Below, piece by piece: positions 43,803 to 56,599 of a stretch of DNA of 64,000 nt; position 1 is the stretch's first letter, and each line of letters begins with the position of its first letter. Below the pieces are notes generated by a model. That model searched no databases, was not told the origin of the DNA, and saw nothing but the letters and a program-made list of their open reading frames with translations. Made by a program: the position numbers and the translations under genes. The stretch comes from Alviniconcha marisindica (lineage: Eukaryota > Mollusca > Gastropoda > Provannidae), in the NCBI GenBank assembly GCA_018857735.1, contig JABMCL010003179.1, positions 300,001 through 364,000 on the forward strand, given 5' to 3'.

Positions 43803-44063
43803 GTGTTAGACATGCGATGTTTGTTTTTCAACTGGGCTGTGACAGTCTTAAGCAACATCTTTGAGAACAAGGGATTAGTACAACAGGATTTAGGAAGCAA
43901 TGTTTTGTTAGGTTATCTACGATATTTCAATTCAACTCAAGGCAGTCAGGCAAGCAAACAGCTGAAGAAGCCAAAGACAAAAAAGAAGGAAATAATGGTG
44001 GAAAAGATGAAGAGGAACTTAGAACAAGTTGGGGAGGGGGATGGAGGAGCACATGAGCTGTAG
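43803..44063 (+). CDS. Unrecognised ORF, possible terminal exon
   Basis: An 86-codon frame ending at TAG (44061-44063), Lys-rich in its second half (KKPKTKKKEIMVEKMKRN). The first half (NKGLVQQDLGSNVLLGYLRY) has ordinary globular composition, and a possible acceptor (TGTGACAG, about 43842-43849) lies within it. Downstream is directly the tail of a LINE. No family is recognised, and it may be chance. Confidence 0.25.
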   Translation: MLDMRCLFFNWAVTVLSNIFENKGLVQQDLGSNVLLGYLRYFNSTQGSQASKQLKKPKTKKKEIMVEKMKRNLEQVGEGDGGAHEL

Positions 44064-44065
44064 TA

Positions 44066-44760
44066 GTAGTAATTGGATTTTAATGTCCTGTCAACCACAC
44101 TGGGTCACCTCAGGACATTTCTAAACTCTTCTCACATATATATCTACCCTCTGTCAAGTCAATCTACAAAACCAATCACTTTGCAAACATAAAACATGCA
44201 TACACAAACACCAGACACAAATTTTCCAAGAGTTCGTCTCTTCAATATTACCCCTGTTAAAAGAGCACATAAGGCTAGGACATGCTGGTATCGTTGACCG
44301 TTCCGTCTAATTTATTGATACCAGGTTAAAGAAAAATATAAAAAAGGAATGGACAGACACAATATATTTAAAAAAAAGATATGTAAATGCATAATGGCAA
44401 ATACCAGTGCCATATGGCAGCAAGCTGCACGTACCATCTACCAACTATCATCTCCTAGCTGCTCAAAAAGAGCCATACAAAAAAGCCTAACCCTTAACGA
44501 AACATAATTTGAGAGTTTTCTGGAAAAAGAGTCTGGAGAATGGACCATCAGCAGATAAATGACAAGACGGAAAGAGCAAGAGGACTAGGCAGAAAAAACA
44601 AAACAAGTGAGGAGATAGGAAAGAGGAATCAAATGACAGCCCTGAGATTCCAGACAAGAGGGAAACATCAGACATCCCCGGCCTCCCTTTGGGGAGCAAA
44701 TGAGCTGAATGGCTGAACATTCTTGCAATTGCCATCCATGCCAAACAAAACTCCAAAAAA
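44066..44760 (-). mobile_element. LINE 3' UTR, family B
   Basis: On the plus strand it opens (AGT)n-AATTGGATTTTAATGTCCTG + TCAACCACACTGGG, the family's 3' terminus. It continues through CTGTTAAAAGAGCACATAAG, GGTATCGTTGACCGTTCCG and CATCTCCTAGCTGCTCAAAA to AGACATCCCCGGCCTCCC. It is collinear with 51163-52112 and with the plus-strand copy at 35000-37872. No ORF remains. Confidence 0.75.
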
Positions 44761-44769
44761 ATTAATGAA

Positions 44770-47090
44770 AATACCGCCCGAAGCCAGTGCCATCAAACCA
44801 AAGATGTATTTATAATCTTTGATCAAACTAAACGACTACAAGTGGTCACTGAGAAATAAACAAGTACACCACACAAAGATATACGAATGTAGCTATACCC
44901 CCTGTCCGAGGATTGATTCCTCACCTAGCTATCACAAAAAGAACTTGACAGTTTATCTCAAGTTTGAGATCAAACTGAAGTTATCTGTGATGACATGTTG
45001 CTTAGTTATAATGGAAACAGTCAACCTTTTGATACAGTAGTCCAATTTATTATAATGTGGGTATATTTAAATAGAACACCCCATTAGAATTATGTAGAAA
45101 TTGAATTTCTTTTTCATTGTGAACTTAAGAAGGTTAAAATAAAAGTGGAGAAATCTGATGAGGATAGACAACAATGACAATGTATGAAGAAAAAAAAGAA
45201 AACAACAACAACAGTGTGCTCATGTGCTATCATTTATAGACGTGTCAAGAAACATTTTTTAAAGTTTACTATTAATATTTCTGCTTGTCAACAACAGTAA
45301 CAATACACACACACAAGTGTGTTTGTGGACTCACACATGCTCTCATGCATGGGTAATTTTCAAGAATTGTCTGCCAATCAAGGTGTAAACTTTCAAGAAC
45401 TTATTTGGTTTATACAAGAGTTTTAGTGTAAATGCATTTTATAATCATTTGTGTGTTTCTAAAGCATAGATAGGTATTCAGTGACTGCCTCCAGCTGAAA
45501 AAAACAAAAAAACATTTGCACATATATTGATTTAAGTGGAGAAATTTGTGAGTGGTTACCAAAATTCAGATGTCCACTACATAACTGATTCATATAAATG
45601 AAGACGCTTTGTACCATGTGGAAAAGCAATCAACTTTTTTTTCATAACGTATAGAAATGGTGTTCAGAAAATGAGTCAGATGTTGCATTTTGTTTATAGA
45701 CTATATTTTTTATTGAAACGTCTACTTTTTTTGTTTTGTTTTTTGTTTGTTTAGTGTAAATGACTAATTGTAAACAAAAGCGGACTATTTGGGGAGCAAA
45801 ACGTATTGTTTACTAAACCTCTTTGCTTCAAGGATGGTAACTAAAAGCTTTTCTGTATATGCACGCACGCACACGCCCACAGACACACACCTTTACATGA
45901 AAGAATGAATACACTGTATTTGATAGATACCTTTCATGAACATGTGAAACAGTAATGAATGGGTGTACTGTATTGTGCGTCTTACATAAGAGTCAAAAAA
46001 CAAAATGTTTGAAATTAAATATTTATATTGCTGATTGTTAATAGCAAAACACAAAACTACATGCACATACACACACGCGTGCACACTTACACGCACATAT
46101 GCACCTGTACACACAAATACACACTGACATACTCACACACATGCATACACACACACATGCACACGCGCGCGCACACACACACACAAACACTAAAAGAATG
46201 ATTGCACTGTATTAGAATATATGACATAAACATTTGAAACTGCCATGAGTGGATGTAATATGATTTAGAATATGAACAAATGCTTCAGGAAAAGAAGTAG
46301 TAATGAGTGTGAAAGCCGGCATTATTGTATAGGATGGCTGCATGTTATGCGAATAAACACCTCACAATGATGTACTTGGCAAACTAAACAAATCTTTAAA
46401 AAATCTGCCTAATGTCTGAGCCATGATCAGCCTTGTGTCGGGGCTTCATTCTCAAAGGATTGAATGGGAAATACTGCTAAGTCAGTTACCCTGTGGGCCA
46501 TCAGACAAAACGGCCCCTTAATGCCTTGAATCTTTGTTGTATACACCCTGCGTACACTCAGTCGATAGGACAAACAACGCATCTTTGCCCAAAGCCAAGG
46601 TCAAGGTCGCAGCTCTGTGGCAAATGGCCTATTAAACTGCCTGTTTTGGGTGATTCTTTTTTTCTCTCCCCTTTTTCTTTTTGTTGATAGTAATGGGTGG
46701 TAGACTTACTGACGTCAGCCTCTTAGGAACAGCCCCTTTTTAAATGTGGCTTTTTATCTCACATCAGCATCCAACAATTATCTCTCTATGTATACAATCA
46801 TAACCAAATGTAACAGTTTATTTTTATATGCTTGTAATGTGTAATGTCTCATTTCAGTGGCATGCTCTGACCAAGCAGGCTTATCAGCAGCAGCCAATGT
46901 TCACCTTTAATATTATGTGGATACTCCACCCGCCCACCCACCCTTCCTTTTTTTAACCTGGTAGTGTAACACAGCATAGCATCAAAATGTTGTTTAATAT
47001 TCTTATATGATCACACAGTAGCACTTGTATAGGAAAAGGCTTTCTTTCCAGTCTTTCCAATATTGACAAGTATTAATTACCTATAGGTTG
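44770..47090. other. AT-rich stretch without recognisable gene
   Basis: CA-rich patches lie at 46068-46190. The sequence after each of two CA patches (45893-45990 and 46190-46285) is similar (AAAGAATGA-T-CACTGTATT...GAAAC-G--ATGA-TGG), suggesting an old duplication. Probably intronic or intergenic. Confidence 0.5.
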
Positions 47091-47096
47091 TCTTAT

Positions 47097-47240
47097 AATA
47101 ATAATAATGGACATTTCTATGGCACATGATCCCTAGCAAGATCTAGGGCACAATGCGCTGTACAAAAAGCTGCTGAAAAATGTATAAAATACATACAATG
47201 GACAAAAACATACAATGGACAAAAAAAAAGAAGGTTTCAG
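47097..47240 (-). mobile_element. Possible SINE/LINE 3' end with (AAT)n tail
   Basis: Plus strand (ATA)n-ATGGACATTTCTATGGCAC...CAAGATCTAGGGCACAATGC-GCTGTAC. This is the reverse complement of the CGCTATA-type 3' terminus common in aquatic invertebrates, followed by (TTA)n. Only the tail is clear. Confidence 0.35.
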
Positions 47241-47417
47241 GCCATACGACCGCCAACCACACAAGAATACAACAATTTCAGTAAATAAACCAAAGTTGTC
47301 AGTAACCAAACATGACCAAACTCTGATTTGAGCACACATGTATGATACAAGTAGATATACTACAAATACAAAAATGTACAGCAGGATATTGCACACACAC
47401 ACACACACACACAGAGG

Positions 47418-47439
47418 TGGGGGGGGGGGGGGGGGGGGG
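47418..47439 (+). repeat. Poly-G tract after (CA)n
   Basis: A CA run of about 20 bp (47393-47412) and then about 22 G. Confidence 0.9.
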
Positions 47440-48295
47440 TTATTAATTATATGCAGATTTGAAGAGATGAGTTTTATGGACATGTCGAATTCTTATTTAG
47501 TTCTGCTACACAACATTCCGCTATTTTGGAAACAAACAGATGAAAGCGCTTAACACTTTTTCTAGTAAAACTATGCATATCATGTTAAAGATTTACTCAA
47601 GGGGTTTGTCTCCATTACTGGACAATGCTTCAACAACAGGCTTCAATGACAATAATGCTGATGAGACTTGCAACGTCAGTGTGATGATGGACAGTCATTA
47701 CTTGTTAGTTATTATGATTAGAATTTTTTTCTCCCATGCTTACAAATGCACAAATCCACACACAAACTCTTGCATGGAAACAAAAACATACAAGTCTCTC
47801 TCTAGACTGGTGATCAAAAACAAAATCAGACCTTTCCTGGTTCAATTCTTTTGATAGACAGTTCCTCTCGTATGGCTAATGTTTTCAGGGGTACCCAACA
47901 AAACTCTATCCCAGTACCCCATGACATAATACAGTGTATTAAATATTTTACTTCATAAAATATATCCCTTCTCATTTTGCAGTCCCAGTTTTTTAATGCA
48001 TATAGAACTAATTTTAAATCAACACAGATAAAAAATAATAAATTTTCTAGCTGAATATTGCATACATAGTTTAATGCCATTTAATATTGCATATAACTCA
48101 GATATGAATATCGAGAAACCCTAACCCTAAGTAAAAAGACTTGCATTTTTAAGTCAGGAATGACAAATCCTGCTCCACTGTCTAATGAGTCCAGAACAGA
48201 AACATCAGTGAAAATCTTAATATAATTTTGATAGTTATTATTTAGATGTTTACTTCTATAGCTAAAATGTTTGTAGATTCACTTTTGTTCAAATC
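47440..48295. other. No recognisable gene
   Basis: AT-rich; possibly the heavily decayed 5' part of the LINE that starts being readable at 48300. Confidence 0.4.
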
Positions 48296-48299
48296 AGTA

Positions 48300-48830
48300 T
48301 AATCAGCATCAAATTTAGCATATATGTGTTCACATTGTGGTTTATCACTATTGTATGATATTGAAATAACAAGCAATAACCTACTACTTTCATCTCATGA
48401 GATTACTTCAGTACTTGAGAAGACTGTGTATAAAGAACTTGAAAAAAGTAAACCTGCAATACCTTCTTGTTCAAGGTATTTAGCAGGAGTAATATACAAG
48501 TTACGTCTAAATTCATGGAACACTAAATATTCACAGAATGTGAAAGGTGTTTGTAAAAATATTCTATCTGTTAGACACATACTACTTCAATGTCCTATTA
48601 CCACAGTTATTTCAGAGAGAGAAAAAAATAATATTACTTTAATGCTTGCACAACGTAAGAGTTATTTTGTATAATACTGATGTTATAAATTATATTGTTA
48701 AATTCATTGTTCATAATCATGTGGGAAAGTTAGTATAATATACTAATATATGCTGCTTTTTTGTTGTTGTCTAATAGCACCTCAATGTGAACAGACATAA
48801 AAATATTACACTGGGTGTTTTTAGGGGCAC
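48300..48830 (+). mobile_element. LINE ORF2 C-terminus + 3' UTR
   Basis: The plus frame at 48324-48674 reads LEKTVYKELEKSKPAIP...YLAGVIYKLRLNSWNTKYS and then CKNILSVRHILLQCP, the region after RNase H in I-group LINEs with its C..H...C ligands. The 3' UTR parallels 6300-6470 (GTGGGAAAGTTAGTATAATA, AGCACCTCAATGTGAACAGA). It is a less truncated relative of the insertion at 6143-6487. Confidence 0.7.
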
Positions 48831-51160
48831 CTAGCACAAACAAAGGGACTTATGCTCCCAAGTACAGGTTCTCTCTGAAGTGAATAGTTTTCTGTTTTCT
48901 TTCTTCCATTTCTTTAGCGTGTGAACAGCTTTTAAAGGGTACTGTTTATCATTAGTTATAAAAGCACACAACCTTCTGGATTCAGTTCCTCAAAAAGAGT
49001 GTATTTCTTTAAGTGACTAAACTCATTGCTCAGTAAGACTGTTGGACTAAAGCACTGTTGAAAAAATGTTTTTCTCAAACTCTATGTTGTCCCCTCCCCC
49101 ACCCTCTTACCCATTACAATTCCCATTACCCCTCTCTTTCATCATCTCCCTCTACGCACCACCCTCCCCAACACACACACCTTTATTCATCCTAAAAGCA
49201 GGTGTTGCATTATCATCAAAAAAAGAAAACACACATCATTAAAAATACATAAGCATACTCCCTTTTCTAACCTTACTCATATAACATACATTAAAACACT
49301 AATTAAAAACTGTTATACTTAACAGACCACTCAATAAAATCAATAATTAAACTAATCAGATTATACAAAATAATTCCCAGTACACCAAAAACAAACAAAA
49401 CCTTTCCATAGACGGCTGATACAGGAATGGTACAGGTTCACACAGGCAAGTAAGGGCTACCTACAGGCTATGGGCATAGCCATACCGGCCTGGTACTGGC
49501 ACACTGGTACCTGCCTTGTACAGGCACGTTTACTGGGATCAAACACCCACACTCACCCATCACTAGATGGAAATCTATCACAATTATCATTCAACACTGA
49601 CACATGCACTAGTTTCACACCCTACACATCTGAGCAGAAGCATACGCATACACACACCAGCAAATATGTATGTATATAATAAATTATGTATGTCTATAAT
49701 AATTATACACTCCACAGAAAGGAGTGATAAATTTAGGCACTTCATAATATTCTTTTACATTACAAATCCATATCATTCTGGTATTTTTCTCAAATGTCTC
49801 TGTGATGATGATTGTCAAGCTTATGTTCTAGTTTTGCATTATCTTGTTTTAATGAATGTATGATATTCATTGAGTTATTCACATTTTCAATCACATTCAT
49901 CCCTGCCCCAAGAAAACATTTTTGTGACAATTGTCTGGCTCCTCATGATTTGGTAAAAATGTTGAAGTATATCTAATATTCCATTCTACCTTTGTTTTGC
50001 ATAATTTCAGGTTTCAGTTTATCATTGTAATGGAGTATTTTGTAAGTTATGCCCATTTAGCATTACTATCTTGTATTCGAGGTGCACGCCATTCTTCATG
50101 CAAAGACATGAAAAAGGAAGAAAATCATGCAGTTTTGAGAAAAATACCCATCCGCAATCTTCCACAAATGCAAGAGGATCATATACCACTCTGGTCTGTA
50201 AAAAAGCAAATTCTACAGATTGCATTTGTGTATCCACACTGCAGGAAGCAGTCCTTTTTTATTTGCTCAACTTTTTGTGTGGATTATATGTATAGATTGC
50301 ATTTCCATTCACAGACTGCAGGAAATAAGGCTTTACTGTGATGTTATTCCATCCACAAAAGATCAGGATCATTTAAAAGATTGGCCAGCTGTTGGTTGTA
50401 AGGCCTGTAGAAGTCTTCAAGTAAGATTCTGGTTTCTTTCCACATGGGCCCAGTTCTTGAATAGTGCTGACCCCTGTTGTGCACTTCTGGCTGTGTGATG
50501 ACTTGTAATTCTGTGCTGTTCAAGGATCCTGAAACCACAGAAAATGAGGTATTAAAAACAACCCAGTCACAAAGGTTCAGTTTATTTTCTGCTAAAATTG
50601 ATCACAGGAAACAAGAAATATTTTGGCATGTGTTTTCTACCCATTATTAGTGCCTTTGTGTTACCAGGTAAATGCTGTTGGTATGGGTGTAGACAGTATA
50701 CAAATATACAAAGAAAGATCATAAAAACACACCTACAAAGGGAAACAACTAATGCAGCTGCACCAGAAAGTAACACACTCTTTGATTAACTAGATCTAGT
50801 GTGTTGGGTGTTTTTACAACTAGTGGGTAAATGATACCCTATAAATGCTGTTCAGACACTAAAAACTGAAAAAGAAACAAGAAGAAAACTATTCCCATCA
50901 GAGAGAACCAACTTTGGGAGCATAAGGCCTTCCAGGTCTGATTGAATTCTTTATCCTGTGAGAAGCCCTTGAAAACAGAAGCATAACACCTGGAATGACC
51001 AGCAAAAGAATTGAACCTGAAAAGGTCCAATTTTGTTTTTGATCAGTTCAATTCAGTTCAGTTCTTGTGCTAGTCACTCTTGTGATGAAATGCTCCTCTT
51101 TTCAGAGGTTTCCCATAGGACTGACTGCACCTAGCATAAATAACTGAATTGGACCCAGAA
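48831..51160. other. No recognisable gene
   Basis: Unique AT-rich DNA. Short ORFs (for example 49997-50341 and 50598-50789, both +) lack domains and mutually supporting splice sites. A short GCAGGAA-centred similarity exists between 50241 and 50320. Confidence 0.45.
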
Positions 51161-51162
51161 AT

Positions 51163-52112
51163 TAGTAATTGGATTTTAACGTCCTGTCACATTGTCATCT
51201 CCAGACAATCAAAATCTGTCAAAAGCAAACGCACACTTCAAAACCTCTCAGTCCACAAAACCAATCTCTACACAAACATAAAACAAAATATACATACAAA
51301 AAAAAAAAGCAAACACAAATTTTAGAACAGTCCCCTTAATACTCCTCCTGTTAAAAGAGCATGTAAGGTTGGGACATGCTGGTATTGTCCACCATTCCAT
51401 CTAATTTATTGATACCAGATAAAATTATTTAAAAAAAATAAAAATGGACAGAAACAATTTAAAAAAAATACAGTTATATAAATGCATAATGGCAAATACC
51501 AGTGCCAATTGGCAGCAAGCTGCACATACAACCTACCAACGATCATCTCCTAGCTGCTCAACATGAGCCATAAAAAAAAAGCCTAAATCTTCATGATGAT
51601 GATGATGATGTCCACTTTTATAGCATGTGATTCCATTAACCTGAACACTCAGTGCCCTGAAAGGGGAGGGGGAGGAAACAGAAATAGAAAGACATAAAAA
51701 AATATTTTTTTAAATCAAATGACACATGGGGCAAAGTCATTCACAGAACAGGTGTGCTTTCAGATGTCTGCAGAAAGCAGCCAAGGAGTCTGCTTCCTGA
51801 CTGTGGTACTAGGGCATTCCAGAGCTTGGGAGCAGAGTTGGAAAAGGCTCAGAAACTAAACTGTTTTTTGCTGTTGTTTTTTGATTCAGCAGCATTTGGA
51901 ATCCGTAGGCATTAAACACTTAACGAAAAATGTTTGAAATATTTCAGGAAAAAAGTCAGGATATTGGACCATTAGCAGAAAAATGACAAGACAGAAAGAG
52001 TAAGAGGACTAGGCAGGAAAACAAGAGAGGAGACAGAAAAGAGAAATCAAATGACAGCCCTGAGACTACAGATGTGGATCTAACATCCCCGGCCTCCTGT
52101 CAGGGGTTCGGA
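51163..52112 (-). mobile_element. LINE 3' UTR, family B, interrupted copy
   Basis: The plus strand opens TTAGTAATTGGATTTTAACG-TCCTGTCACA and follows 44066-44760 to CATCCCCGGCCTCC, except for about 340 bp at 51588-51925 that are absent from the other copy. Confidence 0.75.
51588..51925 (-). mobile_element. Nested LINE 3' end with (ATC)n tail
   Basis: Plus strand (ATG)n at 51594-51610, then TCCACTTTTATAGCATGTGA. The minus strand encodes a decayed RT C-terminus (SAPKLWNALVPQSG...ADI/SES, about 51850-51740). It interrupts the family B copy between AAGCCTAAATCT and ATTAAACACTTAACG. Confidence 0.65.
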
Positions 52113-52287
52113 CCCACAAAAAGCTTCACATAATACAGGAAACTTTAGTGTCATGAGACAAATGTGTCTTTATTTAGACAGGATAGTCAAAACAATAATA
52201 GTCAAAACATCAATAATAACCTAACATTTTCTCGACTCCCCTCCAGTAGCCCTTCTTGAGGCCCTTCATATACCTGTACTTGAAATT

Positions 52288-52404
52288 CCCCCCCCCCTCC
52301 CCCCCCCCCCCCCCCCCCCACACACACACTCACCATCACCCTCACAAATCCTAATTTACACTCACGCACACTCACAACACACACACACACACACACACAC
52401 ACAC
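52288..52404 (+). repeat. Poly-C and (CA)n patches
   Basis: About 30 C with one T interruption (52288-52319), then CA-rich sequence and a pure CA run (52379-52404). Confidence 0.9.
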
Positions 52405-52641
52405 AGCAGCAGCAATCAAAGACTTGTGACCCTTGCAAAACATTGCCATCACACCTTCTGGGAGTTCAGATGATGAATGGCTGAAGGAATGTAGCTTCAC
52501 CAAAAACGTTTTGTTTTGACAACTGGGACTTTAAATCTTCTCTCAGACGGTATTTAGATGAAGTACTGAGCAAAGGATATGGCTGTCATCTAGCAAAATC
52601 TTTCTGGACCAGGACTGGGAAGCTGTGTGCCAATGATCTTC

Positions 52642-52965
52642 TCAGAGAGATGCACAAGAGATCTGTTTGCTTAAATTCTTGAGGCTCAGGCTGCCACACC
52701 AGGAAGGAAATGAGAAAGTCAGCACACTCTCAATGACGCTGTTGTAGAACAACTTGAGAGTCTCCATTTTTGCACCAGAGGAGCAAAGTTTGCAAAGCAG
52801 GTACAATCCATTCTGGGCTTTCTTGCATATAAGATCGCCATGGGCATTGACACATAGTTTGGAGTCAATGTTATCAGGACTATCACCATTTGGTCCATAC
52901 AAACTGACAATCGCAAAATCCTTATTCATTATTTTCACAATGGCAAATACAATAATTTCCAGCAA
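52642..52965 (-). pseudogene. Chimeric LINE fragment: endonuclease piece joined to RT C-terminus
   Basis: In one open frame, residues 1-30 (VFAIVKIMNKDFAIVSLYGP) are the beta-strand typical of the LINE AP endonuclease. Residues about 50-95 (KKAQNGLYLLCKL, KMETLKLFYNSVIESVLTFS, FPSWCGSLSLKN) are the thumb region of the reverse transcriptase. The intervening roughly 500 residues are missing, so this is an internally deleted copy that happens to remain in frame. Confidence 0.6.
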
Positions 52966-52969
52966 TATC

Positions 52970-54125
52970 CTCGTATGTCAAGTTTTCACTTTGCTTCCAA
53001 GTGGAGTTGTTTTGACTCGTGATCTGCTACCACATTCTGCCTGCAGGGCTCCAATGCCCAAATGTGCATCCCTTACACACTAGAACTGAGAAGGACGCAC
53101 TAAAGGTATCTCTAGAGGGTCCCATAGGATGCATTAAAAACACGTCAGGTTACGGGTTCTTGTCAGCCCAGACCTCCTCTTCCGGATGGACTGAAAATGC
53201 AGTCATGTGAACTTTTTGTACGGCAATTTCTGTATCTAAACCAGCAGTTACTTGACAGTGACTTTGTTGCTGACAAGTACACATTCTCCCAAACTTCATG
53301 AGGTACACATGACCACACAGGTTACTTCAACATCAAATACACCAGCACACACCTAACACCAAGATATCTAACCAGTTGTTGAAGTGTTGCTTTACGTATT
53401 AGGAACAGGAGCCCAGGATGGCCACCTCAACTTTCACACAGCTCCTGAGCTCTGTATATCTAACAAAGCATTTCAGTGCTTTATGCACCCTACATTGTGA
53501 GACATTTTGGTCTTCTGCTTCTAAAAGGTTTAATATTTTTTTTATTTTTTTTAAATCATGCAGAGAACCGAGGATTAAATAGAAATTTGTGTACAGGTTG
53601 TGTACAGGCTAACATGACAATAATTTGTTGTGAATTTTCAGCTGACAAAAAAGATCAGTGGAGTTTCTACAGTAAACTGTTTCAAAGTGGCACCATAGTA
53701 ATCACAGGAGGCAACTTAAGTTTTGAGAGCTGTTAAGCCAATACAGACCATTAATTACAGAATCAGCCTTAGCTATTTGTATTACCCTTTCTCTATTTGC
53801 AATTTGTAAAGATGAAAGCTTTCTCTCTTCATGTTTGGTTTTGATCTGTTTAACAGATTCAGAGTGTTACTCTAACTTGTTTCAGACAAATATTTTGTAA
53901 TGGTCTTATGTTTGAAAGTGCCTCATGTTTTGTTTTCTAACTCTACTACTTAAAATTCCTTTTGATACTGACAGATGGATGCTAATAAAACACATATACA
54001 GAGTTGGCAGGGCTGCCAACCACCAGTGATACTGGCATGGACAATTACGAGAGTAGGCCTTTGAATAAAGCTATTACTGCTATAATGAGCCAGCATACCT
54101 TAAAGTACTGTGGTTCTTCCTGAAG
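52970..54125. other. No recognisable gene
   Basis: No domain-bearing ORF seen on either strand. Confidence 0.45.
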
Positions 54126-54129
54126 CCGC

Positions 54130-54802
54130 ATTGTTTCTCGGAAAGAGCCCCCATGGAAGCCAGCTTCTCATGCCGGGAGTGTTTAAACAAGCTGCTCCAC
54201 CCCTTTCACTCTTTTCTTATGTCTAGTTTCTGTCTACCGATCCTTTCAACTACATTTCATTCCAAAAACTCTCTCCACGATACCTCTGTTTTAAGCTCCC
54301 TTCTCACAGCTTATTTCTATCTAATTTTCTCAGACTTGCTCTCTGCTCTGCAAGCGCTTAAAAACTTTAAAACTGACCATCCTCTGCTAATACAAATACA
54401 GGAACTTTTACACAAAATTTATGCAGACAAAAAGGAAACAATTTTTTTATGTGGGTTCCTGGACATATAGGTTTTCGCGGAAACGAGGCAGCTGCAAAAG
54501 AGGCTCTTAACACTGAACCGACAGCTGGTCTCGTACCTTTTTCCGACCTGAAACCATTAACTTTAAAGCACTGTTCAAATATTTTATGTAGAACGTTTTA
54601 CACTTTCCTTTATAAATGTATTTTACAAAATATGAAGCATGTTAAGGTAATGTTTGCGTGAAATATTTTTAAAGAGTTGTACAAAACTTTTACATAGAAT
54701 GTTTTACAATTTCCTTTATAAATAATCAGGAGATAAACCTAAATATGTTGTTAGCCCTGATATAACCCTTTGTGGTTGACTGGGCCCAAAGCACTAAATA
54801 AC
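54130..54802 (+). mobile_element. LINE 3' UTR (family A) with nested RNase H fragment
   Basis: 54130-54281 and 54728-54802 together reproduce the reverse complement of 58028-58265: TTTAAACAAGCTGCTCCACC, the CATTCCAAAAACTC stretch, AGGAGATAAACCTAAAT, AGCCCTGATATAACCCTTTG and TTGACTGGGC, then an (CTAA)n-like tail. The 54282-54727 segment in between is an I-group RNase H piece: LIFSDLLSALQALK and, after a frameshift, WVPGHIGFRGNEAA (about 54445-54495). Its end carries a two-copy TTTTA-ATAGAA-GTTTTACA duplication. Confidence 0.7.
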
Positions 54803-56421
54803 TCTTGGAAAGACCCTGTGACTTGAGGGACCACATGAGGTGAGCGTTGATCATTCTCTCCATCATTTTAAACAAACAGCTGGTTAACACTATAGGTCTG
54901 AAGTTGCTGGGTTCCAAGTGGTCCTTACTGGATTTGGGAATGAGAATAACTACCACTTCACACCACAATTGCGGAAAACAGATTCCCAGAAGTGGTTAAG
55001 AGTACAGATAAAGCAGAATTTGGGAGATGGGTTAAAAGTTGATAATGGACCTGGTCCAAACCAGTGGCCGAGTCGTTGGCTCTCTGTAATGACTCCTTCA
55101 ATTCAGTCATTGAAAAAGGTAGGTTATAATCCTCTTTGTTTTTAGAAGAGAAATCCAGACATCATTTTTCTTTTAACATTTTAATCCTTTGAAATTCGGA
55201 AGAACAGTTATCTGTCGAGGAATATTTTGACAGATTAACAGCTAGTGCTTCCGCCACTTCTTTTTTGTCGGTAATAAGTTTACTGTTAACTTTTAAATGA
55301 TTAATTGAATTCGAACCACCCTTACCCTTTATTTTTCTAATGGCTTTCCAGACCTTTTATGTTTGTGTTTTAGAATTTAACTTGGAACAGAATTGTCTCC
55401 ACAAATTTTTCTTTTGTTGTTTGACAACATGACGAGCCTTAGCTCTTAAAAGTTAAAACAACAACAACATTACTCAGCGTTGGGTTAGAAAAAGCTTCCT
55501 CTCAGCGTTCTTCATTTCTTTAATTGCTTTTTTGCAACTATCACTGAACCATGGAACCTTGGGAAGTCTCCTTGAGAAGCGTGCTTTCAGTATAGCTACT
55601 GCTTTAATAAGAAGGTCAGTAAACTGACCACCAGGATCTTTGGCAGACATGACCACCTCCTCTGTCAGTTCAGAAGAACACTGAGCAGCCAGTCTGCCTT
55701 TTTAAAATTCCACCTGTTAGGCGTGGCGTCTTCTTTGGCAGCATTGCTGGTTAGGATCACAGGAAAGTGGTCACTTCCACACAGATCCTCATGTATATTC
55801 CACTCATAGTCTAGGACCAGAGATAGACCACAAATGGAGAGATCCAATGCAGAAGTGGAACCGGTGGCAGGATGAATATAAGTTGAAGAACCATTATTTA
55901 GAATACATAAATCCATTTCTGGGAAGAGGTCCTCCAACATTTGTCCTCTGGTGTTATAGGACTTGTCACCCCAAACCAGGGAATGACCACTGAAGTCGCC
56001 CAAAAGAATGAACGGAGATGGCAGATGTTCAATTAGGTTAATCGGGTCCATCTTTGCAATGCGATCTGATGGAGGAAGATAAATGCTGCAGAAGGTGACG
56101 ACCTCATTACCACCCTCGCAGCCGCAAAGGAGGGTTCAAGTGAACTTCACTAAATAGATAGGAATTATTTACGAGCAAAGCTACTCCCCCAGTAGCTCTG
56201 TCATTTAGTGAATTCTTGGTCAACATACTAAAACCAGAAAAAGATGATGATCTGGAATTGGTTAAAAGTGTTTCCTGCAATCCAAACACAGCTGGCCTAT
56301 ACCTTCTTGAAAGCACAGCAAGCTCCTCAAAGTTAGCTTGAAACCCTCTCATGTTCCACTGAACAACGGAGTGCTCCATCGCTTTAGGTGGATAAAATAG
56401 ATGACGAGTCCATCTCATCAT
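54803..56421 (-). pseudogene. I-group LINE ORF2 (endonuclease + N-terminal RT), broken
   Basis: The minus strand from 56421 starts with an AP-endonuclease domain: VVQWNMRGFQANFEELAVL (56350-56290) and the catalytic-Glu box LQETLL (about 56275). After a frame break come ILLGDFSGHSLVWG (about 55990), SALDLSI (about 55850) and GSDHFPVIL (about 55765), which supplies the catalytic Asp-His. The linker follows (55656-55474). The RT start contains SLQRANDSATG-DQVHYQLL (about 55090-55020, frameshifted) and VVILIPKSSKDHLEPSNFRPI (54960-54900). It stops at 54803, where the plus-strand family A element abuts, so the polymerase core and RNase H are lost. GDFS in place of the usual GDFN is a damaged active-site residue. 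Confidence 0.8.
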
Positions 56422-56599
56422 CCGACAGGCGAATACTGGTCAGAAGGAACCAGATTCGGGCTGGTTTAGGGGGGACCAGCTGAACCCTTCAATGCAATTT
56501 TGAGGGGATCGGCAGAATCCCTAGAACCTTTCTCTGACTCCAAACACTTTGTGCTGGCCTCAACTTCACAGAGGAAGCCTGAGTGCTGGCCGACACTGA

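Noticed and set aside
48118..48132. Telomere-like CCCTAACCCTAA
   Set aside because: Only two units; no array.
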